Positions 1-11,987 of a stretch of 39,282 nucleotides of DNA are shown here, piece after piece; position 1 is the stretch's first letter, and each line of letters opens with the position of its first letter. The notes beneath the pieces were generated by a model, which was not told where the DNA came from, searched no databases, and worked only from the letters and a program-made list of their open reading frames with translations. The stretch comes from SAR86 cluster bacterium. Lineage in GTDB: Bacteria > Pseudomonadota > Gammaproteobacteria > Magnimaribacterales > TMED112. Location of the stretch: the NCBI GenBank assembly GCA_004321845.1, contig SHBL01000004.1, positions 1 to 39,282 of the forward strand, given 5' to 3'. The position numbers and the translations under genes were made by a program.

Positions 1-2
1 AG

Positions 3-1217
3 AGCAATGAATCTTTAATGAATTCTGAGTTTGGTAAGGATCTGGATGATGAGATGAGAATCGTCATAAATTCCTTAAGAAATACTTTCGTTCAAGCATT
101 AAAGAAAGAAAATTTAGTGACAACAAAAGGAAAAATTACATTAGAGAGCATCGAAGAGATGGACTTGGATGCTTTATTAAAGCTCAAAGTTAAAAACAAA
201 AAAGTTTCAGACCTGCAAAAAAATATTGCAGATCAATTCAAAAAGTATCAGTCAGAAAATAAAGAAAAAATGGCTATCTTTAAGAAGAAAATGGATGGTG
301 GAAATGATCTTGCGCCTGGTGTCTTATCTGTGATGAAAGTGTATTTAGCTGTTAAGAGAAAGATACAAGCAGGTGACAAGCTAGCTGGAAGACATGGTAA
401 TAAAGGTGTTATTTCAAGCATAGTCCCAGTAGAAGATATGCCATATGATGAACATGGCCATCCTGTTGACGTAGTTTTAAACCCTCTAGGAGTTCCTTCT
501 AGAATGAACGTTGGTCAAATACTTGAAACACATTTAGGTTTAGCTGCCAAAGGTCTTGGTGACAAGATTGATGGCATGATTAAATCAAAAGAGAAGATAG
601 AGAGTGTTAAAAAAGTGCTCAATGACATCTATTCATTTGGGCCTCATGAAAAAGATGATATTAATAGTTTGAAAGATAATGAAGTTAAAGAATTAGCTGA
701 CAACTTAAGAGATGGTGTTCCATTTGCTACACCAGTATTTGATGGAGCTAATGAGCACCAAATCAAAGAATTATTAAAATATGCAGATCTTCCTGCTAGC
801 GGACAATTTGATTTATTTGATGGAAGGACAGGCGAAAAATTTGATAGACCAGTAACAGTTGGATACATGTATATGCTTAAACTGAATCATCTAGTTGATG
901 ATAAGATGCATGCAAGATCAACAGGGTCTTATAGTCTTGTTACCCAGCAACCATTAGGCGGTAAAGCTCAGTTTGGTGGGCAAAGATTTGGTGAGATGGA
1001 AGTGTGGGCACTTGAAGCTTACGGAGCTTCTTACACACTACAAGAAATGCTCACAGTTAAATCAGATGATATAGCTGGAAGATCAAAAGTTTATAAAAAT
1101 ATTGTAGACGGAAATTATGAAGTTGAATCAGGTGTACCAGAGTCATTTAATGTTCTCAGTAAAGAGATTAAAGCACTTGGTATTAACTTGGAATTAGAGG
1201 ACTCAAAAGAGAAATAA
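3..1217 (+). CDS. rpoB: DNA-directed RNA polymerase subunit beta, C-terminal part (5' truncated by window edge)
   Basis: ORF 399 aa with [25 protein letters not shown] and [24 protein letters not shown] motifs; open reading continues to the window edge; rpoC follows. Confidence 0.98.
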   Translation, partial: SNESLMNSEFGKDLDDEMRIVINSLRNTFVQALKKENLVTTKGKITLESIEEMDLDALLKLKVKNKKVSDLQKNIADQFKKYQSENKEKMAIFKKKMDGGNDLAPGVLSVMKVYLAVKRKIQAGDKLAGRHGNKGVISSIVPVEDMPYDEHGHPVDVVLNPLGVPSRMNVGQILETHLGLAAKGLGDKIDGMIKSKEKIESVKKVLNDIYSFGPHEKDDINSLKDNEVKELADNLRDGVPFATPVFDGANEHQIKELLKYADLPASGQFDLFDGRTGEKFDRPVTVGYMYMLKLNHLVDDKMHARSTGSYSLVTQQPLGGKAQFGGQRFGEMEVWALEAYGASYTLQEMLTVKSDDIAGRSKVYKNIVDGNYEVESGVPESFNVLSKEIKALGINLELEDSKEK

Positions 1218-1218
1218 T

Positions 1219-4200
1219 ATGCAAGATATCATTAAAAACATTAACCGTAGTTCAAAAAGAAATTTTGATTTAATTTCTTGCGGGCTAGCATCTCCACAAA
1301 TGATTAGATCATGGTCATGGGGGGAAGTAAAAAAGCCTGAAACTATAAACTACAGAACTTTTAAACCCGAGAGAGATGGTTTATTTTGCGCAAGAATTTT
1401 TGGTCCTATTAAAGATTTTGAATGTCTATGTGGAAAGTACAAAAGAAGAAAGCATAGAGGAGTAATATGTGAAAAATGTGGTGTTGAAGTCACAGCTACT
1501 AAAGTAAGAAGAGAAAGAATGGGCCATATTGAATTGGCATCACCTGTAGCTCATATTTGGTTTCTAAAATCATTGCCTTCAAGAATAGGACTCTTCTTAG
1601 ATATGACTCTAAGAGAAATTGAAAGAGTTCTCTATTATGAAAGTTTTGTAGTAGTAGAAGCAGGAATAACTGATCTCAAGAAAGGACAATTACTTACAGA
1701 AGATGAGTACTATGAAGCTCTCGATGAGTATGATGATGATTTTACAGCAATGATGGGTGCTGAAGCTGTTCAGATTCTTCTTTCGGGCGTTGATATAGAG
1801 AGAGAAACTCAGCAGATTAGAGAAGAATTAAGTACTAGTAACTCCGAGACTAAGATTAAAAAGCTTCAAAAAAGATTAAAACTAATGGAAGCTTTCAGAG
1901 AGAGTGGTCAAAAACCAGAGTGGATGATTATGAATGTTCTGCCTGTATTACCACCAGATCTGAGACCATTGGTTCCATTAGATGGTGGTAGATTTGCCAC
2001 ATCAGACTTAAATGATCTCTACAGAAGAGTAATTAATAGAAATAACAGGCTAAAAAGACTATTGGAGCTTGGAGCCCCTGAGATAATCGTTAGAAATGAA
2101 AAAAGAATGCTTCAAGAATCAGTTGACGCACTTTTAGATAATGGTCGAAGAGGAAGAGCTATTCTTGGTACAAATAAAAGACCTTTAAAATCACTTGCCG
2201 ATATGATCAAAGGCAAACAGGGAAGATTTAGACAAAACTTATTAGGAAAAAGGGTAGATTACTCAGGTAGGTCAGTGGTTGTATCTGGACCAACTTTAAA
2301 ATTACATCAATGTGGATTACCTAAAAAAATGGCTTTAGAACTATTTAAACCATTCATATTCAATAAACTTGAACAGAAAGGTATAACCATAACAATTAAG
2401 GCTGCAAAACAACTCGTTGAAGAAGAAACGCCTGAAGTATGGGATTGCTTAGATGAAGTTATAAGAGAGCATCCAGTTATGCTTAATAGAGCACCTACTT
2501 TGCATAGACTAGGGATACAAGCCTTCGAACCAGTATTGATAGAAGGTAAAGCCATACAACTTCATCCGTTAGTATGTACAGCATTTAATGCAGATTTTGA
2601 TGGTGACCAGATGGCAGTTCATGTGCCGCTTTCAATAGAAGCGCAATTAGAAGCAAGAACTTTAATGATGTCTACAAATAATATTCTCTCACCAGCAAGT
2701 GGTGAACCTATAATTCAACCAAACCAAGATGTTGTTCTGGGAATTTATTATCTAACAAAGGAAGATTTTAACCTTCCAGGAGAAGGTAGAACTTTCGTTG
2801 ATGTGCACGAAGTTAAAAGAGCATTTCTAGAAAAACAAGTCAGCCTTCATACAAGAATCAAAGTTAGAGTAAATGAAGTTGATTGTAAGAAGCTTTATGA
2901 GACAACTGTCGGAAGATGCTTGATGTATGAAATTGTTCCAAAAGGCTTACCATTTGAAAAGGTAAACAAAATACTAAAAAAGAGAGATCTTTTAGATTTA
3001 ATAGCAACTGTATATAAAGATTTTGGATTAAAGGAGTCTGTTTTATTTGCAGACAACTTAATGTATTTGGGTTTTGAATACTCCACTTCATCAGGAGCTT
3101 CAATAGGTGTTAATGACTTTGAAATACCTGATGATAAGACAACAATTATTACAAATGCAGAGAATGAAGTTCAAAATATAGAACAACAATTTGAATCAGG
3201 CTTATTAACCAAAGGCGAAAAATATAACAAGATAATTGATATTTGGTCTAGAACAAATGAAAAAGTTGCTAGCTCTATGATGGGCGCTTTAGGCGATAAA
3301 ATTGATATAGACAAAGATGGTAAAGAAACCATAACACCTTCTTTTAATAGTGTATTTATGTATGCTGATTCAGGTGCAAGAGGCTCACCTGCTCAAATTA
3401 GGCAATTAGCAGGAATGAGGGGTTTAATGTCAAAGCCAGACGGAAGCATTATTGAAAGTGCTATCACTTCTAATTTCAGAGAAGGTTTATCCATGCTTGA
3501 ATATTTCACTTCTACTCATGGAGCTCGAAAAGGTCTTGCTGATACAGCTCTAAAGACAGCAAACTCAGGATATTTAACTAGAAGGCTTGTAGATGTTTCA
3601 CAAGACGTGGTCATTACATCTGATGATTGTGGTACTGAAGAAGGTATTACTGTAGAAGCAATCATTGATGGAGCTTCAGTTATTCAAACTGTTTCAGAGA
3701 GAATCTTAGGAAGAGTTTTGCAAGAGGATATAAAGAAAGACGGAAAAGTGTTATTTGAAAAAGGTCATCTATTCAATGAAGAAACAGCCATTGAAGCTCA
3801 AAACTCAGGCGTTAAGAAAATAAAAATTAGATCTCCAATAACTTGTGAAGCAAGCCATGGCTTATGTGCTAAATGTTATGGAAGAGATTTAGCCAGAGGA
3901 CATCTTGTTCACATAGGTGAAGCTGTTGGTGTTGTTGCTGCTCAATCAATTGGTGAACCAGGAACTCAGCTAACTATGAGAACCTTCCATATTGGCGGAG
4001 CCGCATCAGGAACTGCTGAAGATGATTCAGTTACTACACTAAGAGGCGGAAATATTGAATTTGATTCATCTTTAAAAACTGTTGAGAAAAAGAATGGTGA
4101 ATTAGTGGTTGTATCTAGAAATGCTCATTTCACAATACAAGATGACGAAGAAAATCTTCTTGAAAAATATTCAATACCATACGGAGCTGAGATTTTATAT

Positions 4201-5337
4201 GGCAATAAATCAAAAGTTGAACCGGGAACTCTGATAGCAAAATGGGACCCACTTACATTACCAATTATTTCAGAGGTTGAAGGAACAATCTCATTTAATG
4301 ATTTAACTGAAGATGTAACAATGAAGGTTGAAGTAGATGATTTGACAGGTTCTACCACAAGAGAAGTTATAGATGCTAATGATCGACCTGTAAAAGGTAA
4401 AGGTATGACACCATCCATAACAGTCTTAGATGGTAAGAAGAAAATTATTGCTTCTTATTCACTCCCTTCAAAATCCATCCTCATGAAAAATAATGGAAAC
4501 AAAGTTTCTACTGGTGAGTTTATAGCTAGGGTGCCGGTTGAAGGAACAAAGACTAAAGATATTACAGGTGGACTTCCAAGGGTTGCAGACTTATTTGAAG
4601 CAAGAAAACCAAAAGATGGTTCCATATATGCAGAAGCCACAGGGACTCTTTCATACGGGAAAGAAACTAAAGGTAGAAAGAGGTTAGTCATTACTCCTGA
4701 GAAAGGTGAGCCTGTAGAAATGATGATACAGAAACATAGGGCTGTAGCATTTCTTGAAGGAGATCAAATTGAAAGAGGAGACATTCTCTGTCATGGGCCT
4801 GTTGATACGCATGCTTTACTTGCAATGCACGGAGTTGAAGAGCTTGCCAAACATTTAATTGCAGAGGTTCAGGACGTTTATAGGCTTCAGGGTGTTGTGA
4901 TAAATGATAAGCATATCGAAGCTATAAGCAGACAAATGATGAAAAAAGTAACCATCACTGAACAAGGCGATAGTGAATATTTAGAAGGAGACATAGTTGA
5001 GCTAACTAAGGTTAGAGCATCAAACAAGAATCTTTTAGCCTCAGATAAAAAGCCAGCTGTATTTGATAGAATGCTTTTAGGTATCACCAAGGCAGCTCTA
5101 TCTACAGATTCATTTGTCTCAGCAGCATCTTTCCAAGAAACTACTAGGGTTCTTACTGAAGCAGCAGTTACAAGCAAAAAAGATACCTTAAGAGGGTTAA
5201 AAGAAAATGTCGTTGTGGGAAGACTGATTCCAGCTGGAACAGGTTTTGCAGCGAATCAAAAAGCAAGTGTATCTTCAGAAGAAATTCAAGATATTGAAGA
5301 AGCATTGAAAAAAGAATTATTGGAAAGCTTTCAGTAA
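1219..5337 (+). CDS. rpoC: DNA-directed RNA polymerase subunit beta'
   Basis: 1372 aa; [16 protein letters not shown] catalytic motif; both zinc-binding Cys clusters (CLCG...CEKCG; CGT...[13 protein letters not shown]). Confidence 0.99.
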   Translation: MQDIIKNINRSSKRNFDLISCGLASPQMIRSWSWGEVKKPETINYRTFKPERDGLFCARIFGPIKDFECLCGKYKRRKHRGVICEKCGVEVTATKVRRERMGHIELASPVAHIWFLKSLPSRIGLFLDMTLREIERVLYYESFVVVEAGITDLKKGQLLTEDEYYEALDEYDDDFTAMMGAEAVQILLSGVDIERETQQIREELSTSNSETKIKKLQKRLKLMEAFRESGQKPEWMIMNVLPVLPPDLRPLVPLDGGRFATSDLNDLYRRVINRNNRLKRLLELGAPEIIVRNEKRMLQESVDALLDNGRRGRAILGTNKRPLKSLADMIKGKQGRFRQNLLGKRVDYSGRSVVVSGPTLKLHQCGLPKKMALELFKPFIFNKLEQKGITITIKAAKQLVEEETPEVWDCLDEVIREHPVMLNRAPTLHRLGIQAFEPVLIEGKAIQLHPLVCTAFNADFDGDQMAVHVPLSIEAQLEARTLMMSTNNILSPASGEPIIQPNQDVVLGIYYLTKEDFNLPGEGRTFVDVHEVKRAFLEKQVSLHTRIKVRVNEVDCKKLYETTVGRCLMYEIVPKGLPFEKVNKILKKRDLLDLIATVYKDFGLKESVLFADNLMYLGFEYSTSSGASIGVNDFEIPDDKTTIITNAENEVQNIEQQFESGLLTKGEKYNKIIDIWSRTNEKVASSMMGALGDKIDIDKDGKETITPSFNSVFMYADSGARGSPAQIRQLAGMRGLMSKPDGSIIESAITSNFREGLSMLEYFTSTHGARKGLADTALKTANSGYLTRRLVDVSQDVVITSDDCGTEEGITVEAIIDGASVIQTVSERILGRVLQEDIKKDGKVLFEKGHLFNEETAIEAQNSGVKKIKIRSPITCEASHGLCAKCYGRDLARGHLVHIGEAVGVVAAQSIGEPGTQLTMRTFHIGGAASGTAEDDSVTTLRGGNIEFDSSLKTVEKKNGELVVVSRNAHFTIQDDEENLLEKYSIPYGAEILYGNKSKVEPGTLIAKWDPLTLPIISEVEGTISFNDLTEDVTMKVEVDDLTGSTTREVIDANDRPVKGKGMTPSITVLDGKKKIIASYSLPSKSILMKNNGNKVSTGEFIARVPVEGTKTKDITGGLPRVADLFEARKPKDGSIYAEATGTLSYGKETKGRKRLVITPEKGEPVEMMIQKHRAVAFLEGDQIERGDILCHGPVDTHALLAMHGVEELAKHLIAEVQDVYRLQGVVINDKHIEAISRQMMKKVTITEQGDSEYLEGDIVELTKVRASNKNLLASDKKPAVFDRMLLGITKAALSTDSFVSAASFQETTRVLTEAAVTSKKDTLRGLKENVVVGRLIPAGTGFAANQKASVSSEEIQDIEEALKKELLESFQ

Positions 5338-5340
5338 ACA

Positions 5341-5369
5341 TTGACCCATGATTAGCACTGCTTTATTAT
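5341..5369 (+). promoter_or_regulatory. Candidate sigma70 promoter of the str operon: TTGACC-17 bp-TATTAT
   Basis: -35 TTGACC 5341-5346, -10 TATTAT 5364-5369, 17 bp spacer, in the rpoC-rpsL intergenic gap. Confidence 0.55.
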
Positions 5370-5383
5370 TCAGTTTTTAAAAA

Positions 5384-5755
5384 ATGGCAACTATAAATCA
5401 ATTAGTAAGGAAACCACGTAGAACAAAAGCTACGAAGAGTGATGTTCCTGCATTAAAAAACTGCCCTCAAAGAAGAGGTGTCTGCACTCGTGTGTACACA
5501 ACAACGCCAAAAAAACCAAACTCAGCTCTAAGAAAAGTCTGCAGAGTGAAACTTACTTCTGGTTTTGAAGTAACTTCTTACATTGGTGGTGAAGGCCATA
5601 ATTTACAAGAACACTCAGTTGTCTTAATAAGAGGCGGCAGAGTAAAAGATTTGCCTGGTGTTAGATACCACACCGTTAGAGGAGCATTAGATACTTCTGG
5701 AGTATCAGATAGAAAACAAGGAAGATCCAAATATGGTGCAAAAAGAGGTAAATAA
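5384..5755 (+). CDS. rpsL: 30S ribosomal protein S12
   Basis: 123 aa; [14 protein letters not shown] and [13 protein letters not shown] motifs. Confidence 0.99.
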   Translation: MATINQLVRKPRRTKATKSDVPALKNCPQRRGVCTRVYTTTPKKPNSALRKVCRVKLTSGFEVTSYIGGEGHNLQEHSVVLIRGGRVKDLPGVRYHTVRGALDTSGVSDRKQGRSKYGAKRGK

Positions 5756-6225
5756 TGAGAAGAAGAGCTGCACCTAAAAGAAAAATTATTCCAGATTCGA
5801 AATACGAAAGTGAAATTATCGCTAAGTTCATGAACCAACTAATGGTTGATGGTAAGAAATCAATTGCAGAAAACATTGTGTATGGCGCATTTGAACAATT
5901 AGAAAAAGACAGCAAAGGGGAAGATTTAGTAGAAGTATTCAAAAGGATTTTGGATAAGGTTGCACCAGTGGTAGAGGTAAGATCTAGAAGAATTGGCGGA
6001 GCAACTTACCAGGTCCCTGTTGAAGTTAGGGCAAAAAGAAGAACTGCTTTAGCTATGAGATGGCTTGTAGAGGCCGCAAGAAATAGAAAAGAGAAATCTA
6101 TGCCAGCAAGGTTAGCTGCAGAGCTCAAAGAAGCTAAAGATGGAAAAGGATCGGCAGTTAAGAAAAAAGAGGATATGCATAGAATGGCAGAAGCTAATAA
6201 AGCTTTCGCTCATTTTAGGTTTTAA
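5755..6225 (+). CDS. rpsG: 30S ribosomal protein S7
   Basis: 156 aa; MRRRAAPKR start and S7 core; overlaps rpsL stop (TAATG). Confidence 0.99.
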   Translation: MRRRAAPKRKIIPDSKYESEIIAKFMNQLMVDGKKSIAENIVYGAFEQLEKDSKGEDLVEVFKRILDKVAPVVEVRSRRIGGATYQVPVEVRAKRRTALAMRWLVEAARNRKEKSMPARLAAELKEAKDGKGSAVKKKEDMHRMAEANKAFAHFRF

Positions 6226-6227
6226 TC

Positions 6228-8315
6228 ATGGCTAGAAAGACACCACTTAACAGATACAGAAATATTGGTATATGTGCACACGTTGATGCAGGTAAAACTA
6301 CAACTACAGAAAGAGTGCTCTTTTACACTGGAATCTCTCATAAAATTGGTGAAGTTCATGACGGTGCAGCTGTTATGGATTGGATGGAACAAGAACAAGA
6401 GAGAGGTATAACTATTACTTCTGCTGCAACAACTTGCTTTTGGCAAGGTATGGAGCAACAGTTTGAAGAACATAGAGTTAATATTATCGATACTCCTGGC
6501 CACGTTGATTTTACAATTGAAGTTGAAAGATCTCTAAGAGTTCTAGATGGTGCTGTTGTAGTATTTTGTGGTTCATCAGGCGTGCAACCACAATCAGAAA
6601 CTGTCTGGAGACAAGCAAATAGATATGAAGTTCCGAGAATTGTTTTTGTTAATAAAATGGACAGAGCTGGTGCAGATTTTGAAAGAGTTGTAGATCAAAT
6701 TAGAGATAGGCTTGGTGCAACAGTAGTTCCTATACAGTACAACATTGGTGCTGAAGACGACTTTAAAGGTGTCATCGACCTTATCAAAATGAAAACAATT
6801 ACATGGAATGAAGCTGATAAGGGTTCAACATTTGAATATACAGATATACCTGAAGAGCTGGTTTCTAAGTGTGAAGCACTTAGAGAAGATCTTGTTGAGG
6901 CAGCTGCGGAAGCTAACGAAGAACTTATGGAAAAATATCTTGATTCAGGCGACTTAACTGAATTAGAAATTAAAAAAGGGCTTAGACATCGAGTTCTAGA
7001 AAATGAAATAACTTTAGCTCTGTGTGGTTCTGCCTTCAAGAATAAAGGTGTGCAAGCTGTCTTAGATGCTGTTATAGAATTTCTACCTGCACCTGATGAA
7101 GTAAAAGCAATTGAAGGAATACATCCTAAAACAGAAGCGCCAGCTTCTAGAAGTTCAAGTGATGAAGAACCTTTCTCTGCACTAGCATTCAAGATTGCTA
7201 CTGATCCATTTGTTGGAAACCTAACGTTTGTTAGAGTCTATTCCGGTGTTTTATCTCAAGGTGATGGCGTAATAAATACCGTCAAGGATGATAAAGAAAG
7301 AATTGGAAGAATGGTTCAGATGCATTCAAATAATAGGGAAGAGATTAAAGAAGTTAGAGCTGGTGATATTGCAGCTTGTATTGGTTTAAAGAATGTAACA
7401 ACTGGAGATACACTATCTGATGCAAAAGATTTAGTGGTTTTAGAAAGAATGGAATTCCCTGAGCCTGTTATATCACTTGCAGTAGAACCTAGATCTAAAC
7501 CCGACCAAGAAAAAATGTCTATTGCACTGGGTAAACTTGCACAAGAAGATCCTTCATTTAGAGTAAGCTCTGATGAAGAATCAGGCCAAACAATTATCTC
7601 AGGTATGGGTGAATTACACCTTGAAGTGCTTGTTGAAAGAATGAAAAGAGAGTTTAGTGTTGAAGCTAATGTTGGTAAGCCTCAAGTAGCATATAGAGAA
7701 GCAATCAAATCTCATGTAGAAGTAGAACATAAATATGCAAAACAATCTGGTGGTAAAGGCCAGTATGGTCACGTATTGCTAAGAATGGAACCATGTGAAG
7801 AAGAGTTTGAGTTTGTAGATGAAATTAAAGGTGGGTCTGTGCCAAAAGAATACATTCCAGCTGTATCGAAAGGTGTAAGAGAACAATTACAAAATGGTGT
7901 TGTTGCAGGTTATCCATTACAAGGTGTGAAAGTAACACTATATGATGGTTCATATCACGAGGTCGATTCAAGTGAAATGGCATTCAAACTTGCTGGATCA
8001 ATGGCAGCAAAAGACGGAGCATTAAAAGCGAACCCAGTTCTACTAGAACCAATGATGGACGTAGAAGTTGTTACTCCTGAAGACTACATGGGAGATGTTG
8101 TCGGTGACCTAAATAGAAGAAGAGGACAAGTCCAAAATATGGAGGATATCCCCTCAGGAAAGGCTATTACGGCATTAGTTCCCCTCTCTGAAATGTTTGG
8201 ATATGCAACAGATTTAAGGTCAGCAACTCAAGGCAGAGCTACTTACACCATGGAGTTTGAAAAATACCTAGAAGTTCCATCAAATCTAACAGAAGAAATT
8301 ATCAATAAGAATTAG
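6228..8315 (+). CDS. fusA: Elongation factor G
   Basis: 695 aa; [14 protein letters not shown]-loop, [18 protein letters not shown]. Confidence 0.99.
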   Translation: MARKTPLNRYRNIGICAHVDAGKTTTTERVLFYTGISHKIGEVHDGAAVMDWMEQEQERGITITSAATTCFWQGMEQQFEEHRVNIIDTPGHVDFTIEVERSLRVLDGAVVVFCGSSGVQPQSETVWRQANRYEVPRIVFVNKMDRAGADFERVVDQIRDRLGATVVPIQYNIGAEDDFKGVIDLIKMKTITWNEADKGSTFEYTDIPEELVSKCEALREDLVEAAAEANEELMEKYLDSGDLTELEIKKGLRHRVLENEITLALCGSAFKNKGVQAVLDAVIEFLPAPDEVKAIEGIHPKTEAPASRSSSDEEPFSALAFKIATDPFVGNLTFVRVYSGVLSQGDGVINTVKDDKERIGRMVQMHSNNREEIKEVRAGDIAACIGLKNVTTGDTLSDAKDLVVLERMEFPEPVISLAVEPRSKPDQEKMSIALGKLAQEDPSFRVSSDEESGQTIISGMGELHLEVLVERMKREFSVEANVGKPQVAYREAIKSHVEVEHKYAKQSGGKGQYGHVLLRMEPCEEEFEFVDEIKGGSVPKEYIPAVSKGVREQLQNGVVAGYPLQGVKVTLYDGSYHEVDSSEMAFKLAGSMAAKDGALKANPVLLEPMMDVEVVTPEDYMGDVVGDLNRRRGQVQNMEDIPSGKAITALVPLSEMFGYATDLRSATQGRATYTMEFEKYLEVPSNLTEEIINKN

Positions 8316-8324
8316 ATAAATCCT

Positions 8325-8353
8325 TTGACACTCCCTATTTAAAGCCTTAAAAT
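8325..8353 (+). promoter_or_regulatory. Candidate strong sigma70 promoter of the S10 operon: TTGACA-17 bp-TAAAAT
   Basis: -35 TTGACA 8325-8330, -10 TAAAAT 8348-8353, 17 bp spacer, about 29 nt before the rpsJ ATG. Confidence 0.7.
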
Positions 8354-8381
8354 CGTGGTCTTTCTAATCTAAACGGCGATT

Positions 8382-8693
8382 ATGGAACAACAAAAAATTA
8401 GAATTAAACTTAAGGCTTTCGATCATAAGTTGGTAGATAAATCAACGAAAGAAATACTTGAGACAGTCACAAAAACCGGCGCAAAAGTTGTTGGCCCTAT
8501 TCCTCTGCCTGTAAAAAAAGAAAAGATTACAATTCTTACATCACCACATGTAGATAAAAAAGCTCGTGATCAATACGAGACTAGGACACATAAAAGATTG
8601 TTCGACATTATTAACCCTACTGAGCAGACTGTAGATGCTCTTATGCGTTTAGATATTGCTGCTGGAGTGGATGTAAAAATAACCCTTAATTAA
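8382..8693 (+). CDS. rpsJ: 30S ribosomal protein S10
   Basis: 103 aa; [43 protein letters not shown]. Confidence 0.99.
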   Translation: MEQQKIRIKLKAFDHKLVDKSTKEILETVTKTGAKVVGPIPLPVKKEKITILTSPHVDKKARDQYETRTHKRLFDIINPTEQTVDALMRLDIAAGVDVKITLN

Positions 8694-8694
8694 A

Positions 8695-9603
8695 ATGCTA
8701 GGAGTGATTGGAACAAAAGTTGGGATGACGCGTGTCTTCAAAGACAACGGAACTTCTGTACCTGTAACCGTAATATCAGTAGCACATAGCAAAATAGTGC
8801 AAAGAAAGACTGCAGAAAAAGATGGCTATTACGCTGTTCAAGTAAATTATGGTTCAAAAAAGAAAGTCTCAAAAAGTTTAGAAAAAAAATTCACAGATAA
8901 TGGTGCTGAAAAAGGGTATTTAACAGAATTTAATTTATCTGAAGAAGAATTCAACTATCTAGTTGATGCAAAAGAAATAACACTTCACCCATTCAATGGA
9001 ACGGAAAAGGTAGATGTAGCTGGAGTATCAAAGGGAAAAGGCTTTGCTGGTGTAGTTAAGAGGCATAACTTCAAAACCCAAGATGCAACTCATGGTAACT
9101 CTTTAGCGCATAGGGCTCCTGGTTCTATAGGCCAATGTCAGTTTCCTGGCAGAGTTTTTAAAGGTAAAAAAATGGCTGGACATATGGGAGACAGAAATAC
9201 AACAGTTCAAAATCTTGAGATAGAAAGAATTGATATGGATGAGAATGTGCTTTTGGTAAAGGGTGCAGTCCCTGGATCAATAGGATCGTTTGTTAAGGTA
9301 ACCCCATCGATTAAAGATGGTGCAAAACTTTCATTAGAACCAATAGTTGAAGAAGCTACAGATACAGCAACTGAAACAGAAGAGGTTGTTGAAAATATTG
9401 CCGAAGTTGCAACTCCTGAAGCACCAAAGGAAGAAAGCCAAAATGCTGAAGCAAAAGAGACTGTAGATGCTAATGCTGGCACTGAAGATATAAAGGAAGA
9501 AACAAAAGAAGCTGAAGCTGCACCTGCAGATGGTGCACCAAAGGAAGAAACAAATGTTGCAGAAGGACAAAACAAAACAAAGAAAGAGGATGAGAAGGAG
9601 TAA
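8695..9603 (+). CDS. rplC: 50S ribosomal protein L3 with long acidic C-terminal extension
   Basis: 302 aa; LGVIGTKVGMTRVF, GSIGQCQFPGRVFKGKKMAGHMG core, then about 86 aa of Glu/Ala-rich tail. Confidence 0.97.
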   Translation: MLGVIGTKVGMTRVFKDNGTSVPVTVISVAHSKIVQRKTAEKDGYYAVQVNYGSKKKVSKSLEKKFTDNGAEKGYLTEFNLSEEEFNYLVDAKEITLHPFNGTEKVDVAGVSKGKGFAGVVKRHNFKTQDATHGNSLAHRAPGSIGQCQFPGRVFKGKKMAGHMGDRNTTVQNLEIERIDMDENVLLVKGAVPGSIGSFVKVTPSIKDGAKLSLEPIVEEATDTATETEEVVENIAEVATPEAPKEESQNAEAKETVDANAGTEDIKEETKEAEAAPADGAPKEETNVAEGQNKTKKEDEKE

Positions 9604-10238
9604 TGGCAGAGGCTAAAGAAACAAAAAAAGCAGCTAAACCAGAAACAAAAAAAGCAGCTAAACCTAAACTTCCAAGCGAAGTTTTTGCAGTTGATTTTAA
9701 TGAATCTTTGGTTCATCAGGCTCTAACAAGTTATATGTCTAGCGAGAGACAGGGCTCTGTTATGCTAAAAAATAGATCTGCTGTTAGAGGTGGAGGCAAA
9801 AAACCATTTAAACAAAAAGGAACAGGTCGAGCTAGAGCAGGCACAATCAGAAGTCCACTTTGGGTAGGCGGTGGCGTCACTTTTGCAAATACAAAAAATT
9901 ACACAAAGAAGATCAACAAAAAGATGGCAAAAAAAGCATTAGCATCAATACTGTCTAAGTTCAAAGCTGAAAAAAGATTAGATCTAGTAGATGACATTAA
10001 GTTAAAAGAACCAAAAACAAAATTAGCTCAAGAATATTTCAAAAAGAGTGGGCAAGAATCAGCTCTCCTAATAGCATCTGATTTAGACCAAAACACGATG
10101 CTTGCAATGAGAAATCTGAAGCACTTTAATTTCTTGGATGCTAAAGATGTAAATCCTTATGATTTGCTTAAGGCAAAACATATATTACTAACACACTCAG
10201 CAGTACCAGTGCTAAAGGAGGCCTTAAATGTTAAATGA
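9603..10238 (+). CDS. rplD: 50S ribosomal protein L4 with Lys/Ala-rich N-terminus
   Basis: 211 aa; GGGKKPFKQKGTGRARAGTIRSPLWVGGGVTFA L4 signature. Confidence 0.97.
   Translation: MAEAKETKKAAKPETKKAAKPKLPSEVFAVDFNESLVHQALTSYMSSERQGSVMLKNRSAVRGGGKKPFKQKGTGRARAGTIRSPLWVGGGVTFANTKNYTKKINKKMAKKALASILSKFKAEKRLDLVDDIKLKEPKTKLAQEYFKKSGQESALLIASDLDQNTMLAMRNLKHFNFLDAKDVNPYDLLKAKHILLTHSAVPVLKEALNVK
9618..9665 (+). repeat. Two tandem copies of a 24-nt repeat encoding ETKKAAKP in the L4 N-terminus
   Basis: gaaacaaaaaaagcagctaaacc(a/t) at 9618-9641 and 9642-9665. Confidence 0.9.
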
Positions 10239-10527
10239 AAAAATTTATACAACGATTAAGAGTCCTGTGATAAGTGAAAAGGCTGCTATAGAAAAAAGCA
10301 CTTCAAATACTTACGTATTTAAAGTGGCAAAAGAAGCAACAAAAGATGAAATAAAGAATTCAATAGAAGAAATTTTCGGAGTTAAGGTTGAGTCTGTAAG
10401 AGTTCTTAACACAAAATTCAAAAATAAAAGAACAAGACTTGGTAAATACAAAACTAACACATATAAGAAAGCTTACATAAAGCTTGCAGAAGGCAAGGAA
10501 ATTAATATGGAGAACCCTTTTAAATAA
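10228..10527 (+). CDS. rplW: 50S ribosomal protein L23
   Basis: 99 aa; [36 protein letters not shown]. Confidence 0.98.
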   Translation: MLNEKIYTTIKSPVISEKAAIEKSTSNTYVFKVAKEATKDEIKNSIEEIFGVKVESVRVLNTKFKNKRTRLGKYKTNTYKKAYIKLAEGKEINMENPFK

Positions 10528-10528
10528 A

Positions 10529-11350
10529 ATGGCTATTATCAAAGCAAAACCTACATCTCCAGGAAGAAGGTTTAGAGTCCAGATTAGGGAGGATCTACAC
10601 AAAGGTAGACCAGAAAAAACTTTAGTAGAGTCTAAAAGACGAATATCTGGTAGAAATAACAATGGTCACATTACAGTTAGACATAAAGGTGGTGGTCATA
10701 AGAGGCTTTATAGGATTATAGATTTCAAAAGGCAAAAGCTTGATATTGAGGGAACCGTACAAAGAATTGAATATGATCCAAATAGATCAGCGAATATCGC
10801 TTTAATAGAATACAAGGATGGTGAAAAAGCATACATCATTGCTCCTAAAGACCTCAAAGAAAAATCTAAAGTATTTTCAGGCGATAAAGCGCCTATAAAA
10901 GCAGGTAATTGCTTACCATTAAGTGAGATTCCTCAAGGTACTGAAGTCCATTGCGTAGAGATGAGACCAGGCAAAGGAGCGCAATTAATACGTTCAGCAG
11001 GAACTACTGCCCGGTTGGTTGCTAAAGAAGGTAAGTATGCAACTTTGAGACTTAGTTCTGGAGAAATGAGAAAAATTCTATTAACTTGTAGAGCCACAAT
11101 TGGTGTTATTTCAAACCAACAACATAATCTTAAATCGCTGGGTAAAGCTGGAGCAAAAAGATGGAGAGGAGTAAGACCTACAGTAAGAGGTGTTGCTATG
11201 AACCCTGTTGACCACCCTCATGGTGGCGGTGAGGGTAAAACTTCTGGTGGTAGAAACCCGGTATCACCATGGGGTACCCCAACTAAAGGATATAGAACAA
11301 GGAAACCAAAGGCCAGTGATAAATTAATTGTGAAAAGGAGATATAAGTAA
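10529..11350 (+). CDS. rplB: 50S ribosomal protein L2
   Basis: start set at [14 protein letters not shown] (internal Met of the listed ORF); [16 protein letters not shown] signature. Confidence 0.98.
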   Translation: MAIIKAKPTSPGRRFRVQIREDLHKGRPEKTLVESKRRISGRNNNGHITVRHKGGGHKRLYRIIDFKRQKLDIEGTVQRIEYDPNRSANIALIEYKDGEKAYIIAPKDLKEKSKVFSGDKAPIKAGNCLPLSEIPQGTEVHCVEMRPGKGAQLIRSAGTTARLVAKEGKYATLRLSSGEMRKILLTCRATIGVISNQQHNLKSLGKAGAKRWRGVRPTVRGVAMNPVDHPHGGGEGKTSGGRNPVSPWGTPTKGYRTRKPKASDKLIVKRRYK

Positions 11351-11625
11351 TGGCTAGATCAAGTAAAAAAGGACCATTTGTAGATTCATCACTTGAAAAA
11401 AAAGTAGCAAATGCAAAAGCAGCGAATGATAGAAAGCCAATCAAGACTTGGTCAAGAAGTTCAATGATTACTCCTGATATGGTCAACCTCACAATTGCTG
11501 TACACAATGGCAGACAACATATTCCAGTTTTCGTTAAAGAAGATATGGTTGGTCAAAAGCTTGGAGAGTTTTCAATAACAAGAACTTTTAAAATGCATGC
11601 TGGAGATAGGAAGGTGAAGAAATAA
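11350..11625 (+). CDS. rpsS: 30S ribosomal protein S19
   Basis: 91 aa; [27 protein letters not shown]. Confidence 0.99.
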   Translation: MARSSKKGPFVDSSLEKKVANAKAANDRKPIKTWSRSSMITPDMVNLTIAVHNGRQHIPVFVKEDMVGQKLGEFSITRTFKMHAGDRKVKK

Positions 11626-11987
11626 TGGAAGTTAGAGCTTATTTAAAAGGTGCAAGACTATCTCCTCAAAAAGCATGCTTGGTTGCAGATATGGTTAGAG
11701 GTCTTGATGTAGGAAAAGCACTAGATATTTTGAATTTTTCTAAACAAAAAGGTGCGCAACTAATAAAGAAATTATTAGATTCTGCGATTTCTAATGCAGA
11801 AAATAATGAAAATGCTGATATTGATGATCTTAAGATTAAATCAATTATTGTGAACAAAGGACTGGTAATGAAAAGAATAAAAATAAGAGCTAGAGGTAGA
11901 GCAGATAGAATAAAAAAACCTATGTGTCATATAGAAATAAAATTATCAGATAACAAAGAGGAGGTCGAAAATGGGACAGAAAGTTAA
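11625..11987 (+). CDS. rplV: 50S ribosomal protein L22
   Basis: 120 aa; [31 protein letters not shown]. Confidence 0.98.
   Translation: MEVRAYLKGARLSPQKACLVADMVRGLDVGKALDILNFSKQKGAQLIKKLLDSAISNAENNENADIDDLKIKSIIVNKGLVMKRIKIRARGRADRIKKPMCHIEIKLSDNKEEVENGTES

Noticed and set aside
2864-3103. Small minus-strand ORFs inside rpoC (2307-2555, 2864-3103, 4125-4418, 4455-4691, 4887-5177)
   Set aside because: Antisense by-products of a long conserved gene.
6695-7192. 165-aa minus-strand ORF inside fusA
   Set aside because: Antisense of a conserved gene with biased codons; no family resemblance.
9207-9716. 169-aa minus-strand ORF (Ser/Phe-rich) opposite rplC/rplD
   Set aside because: Arises from the GAA/GCA-rich antisense of the L3 tail; low-complexity, no start signals, overlaps certain genes.
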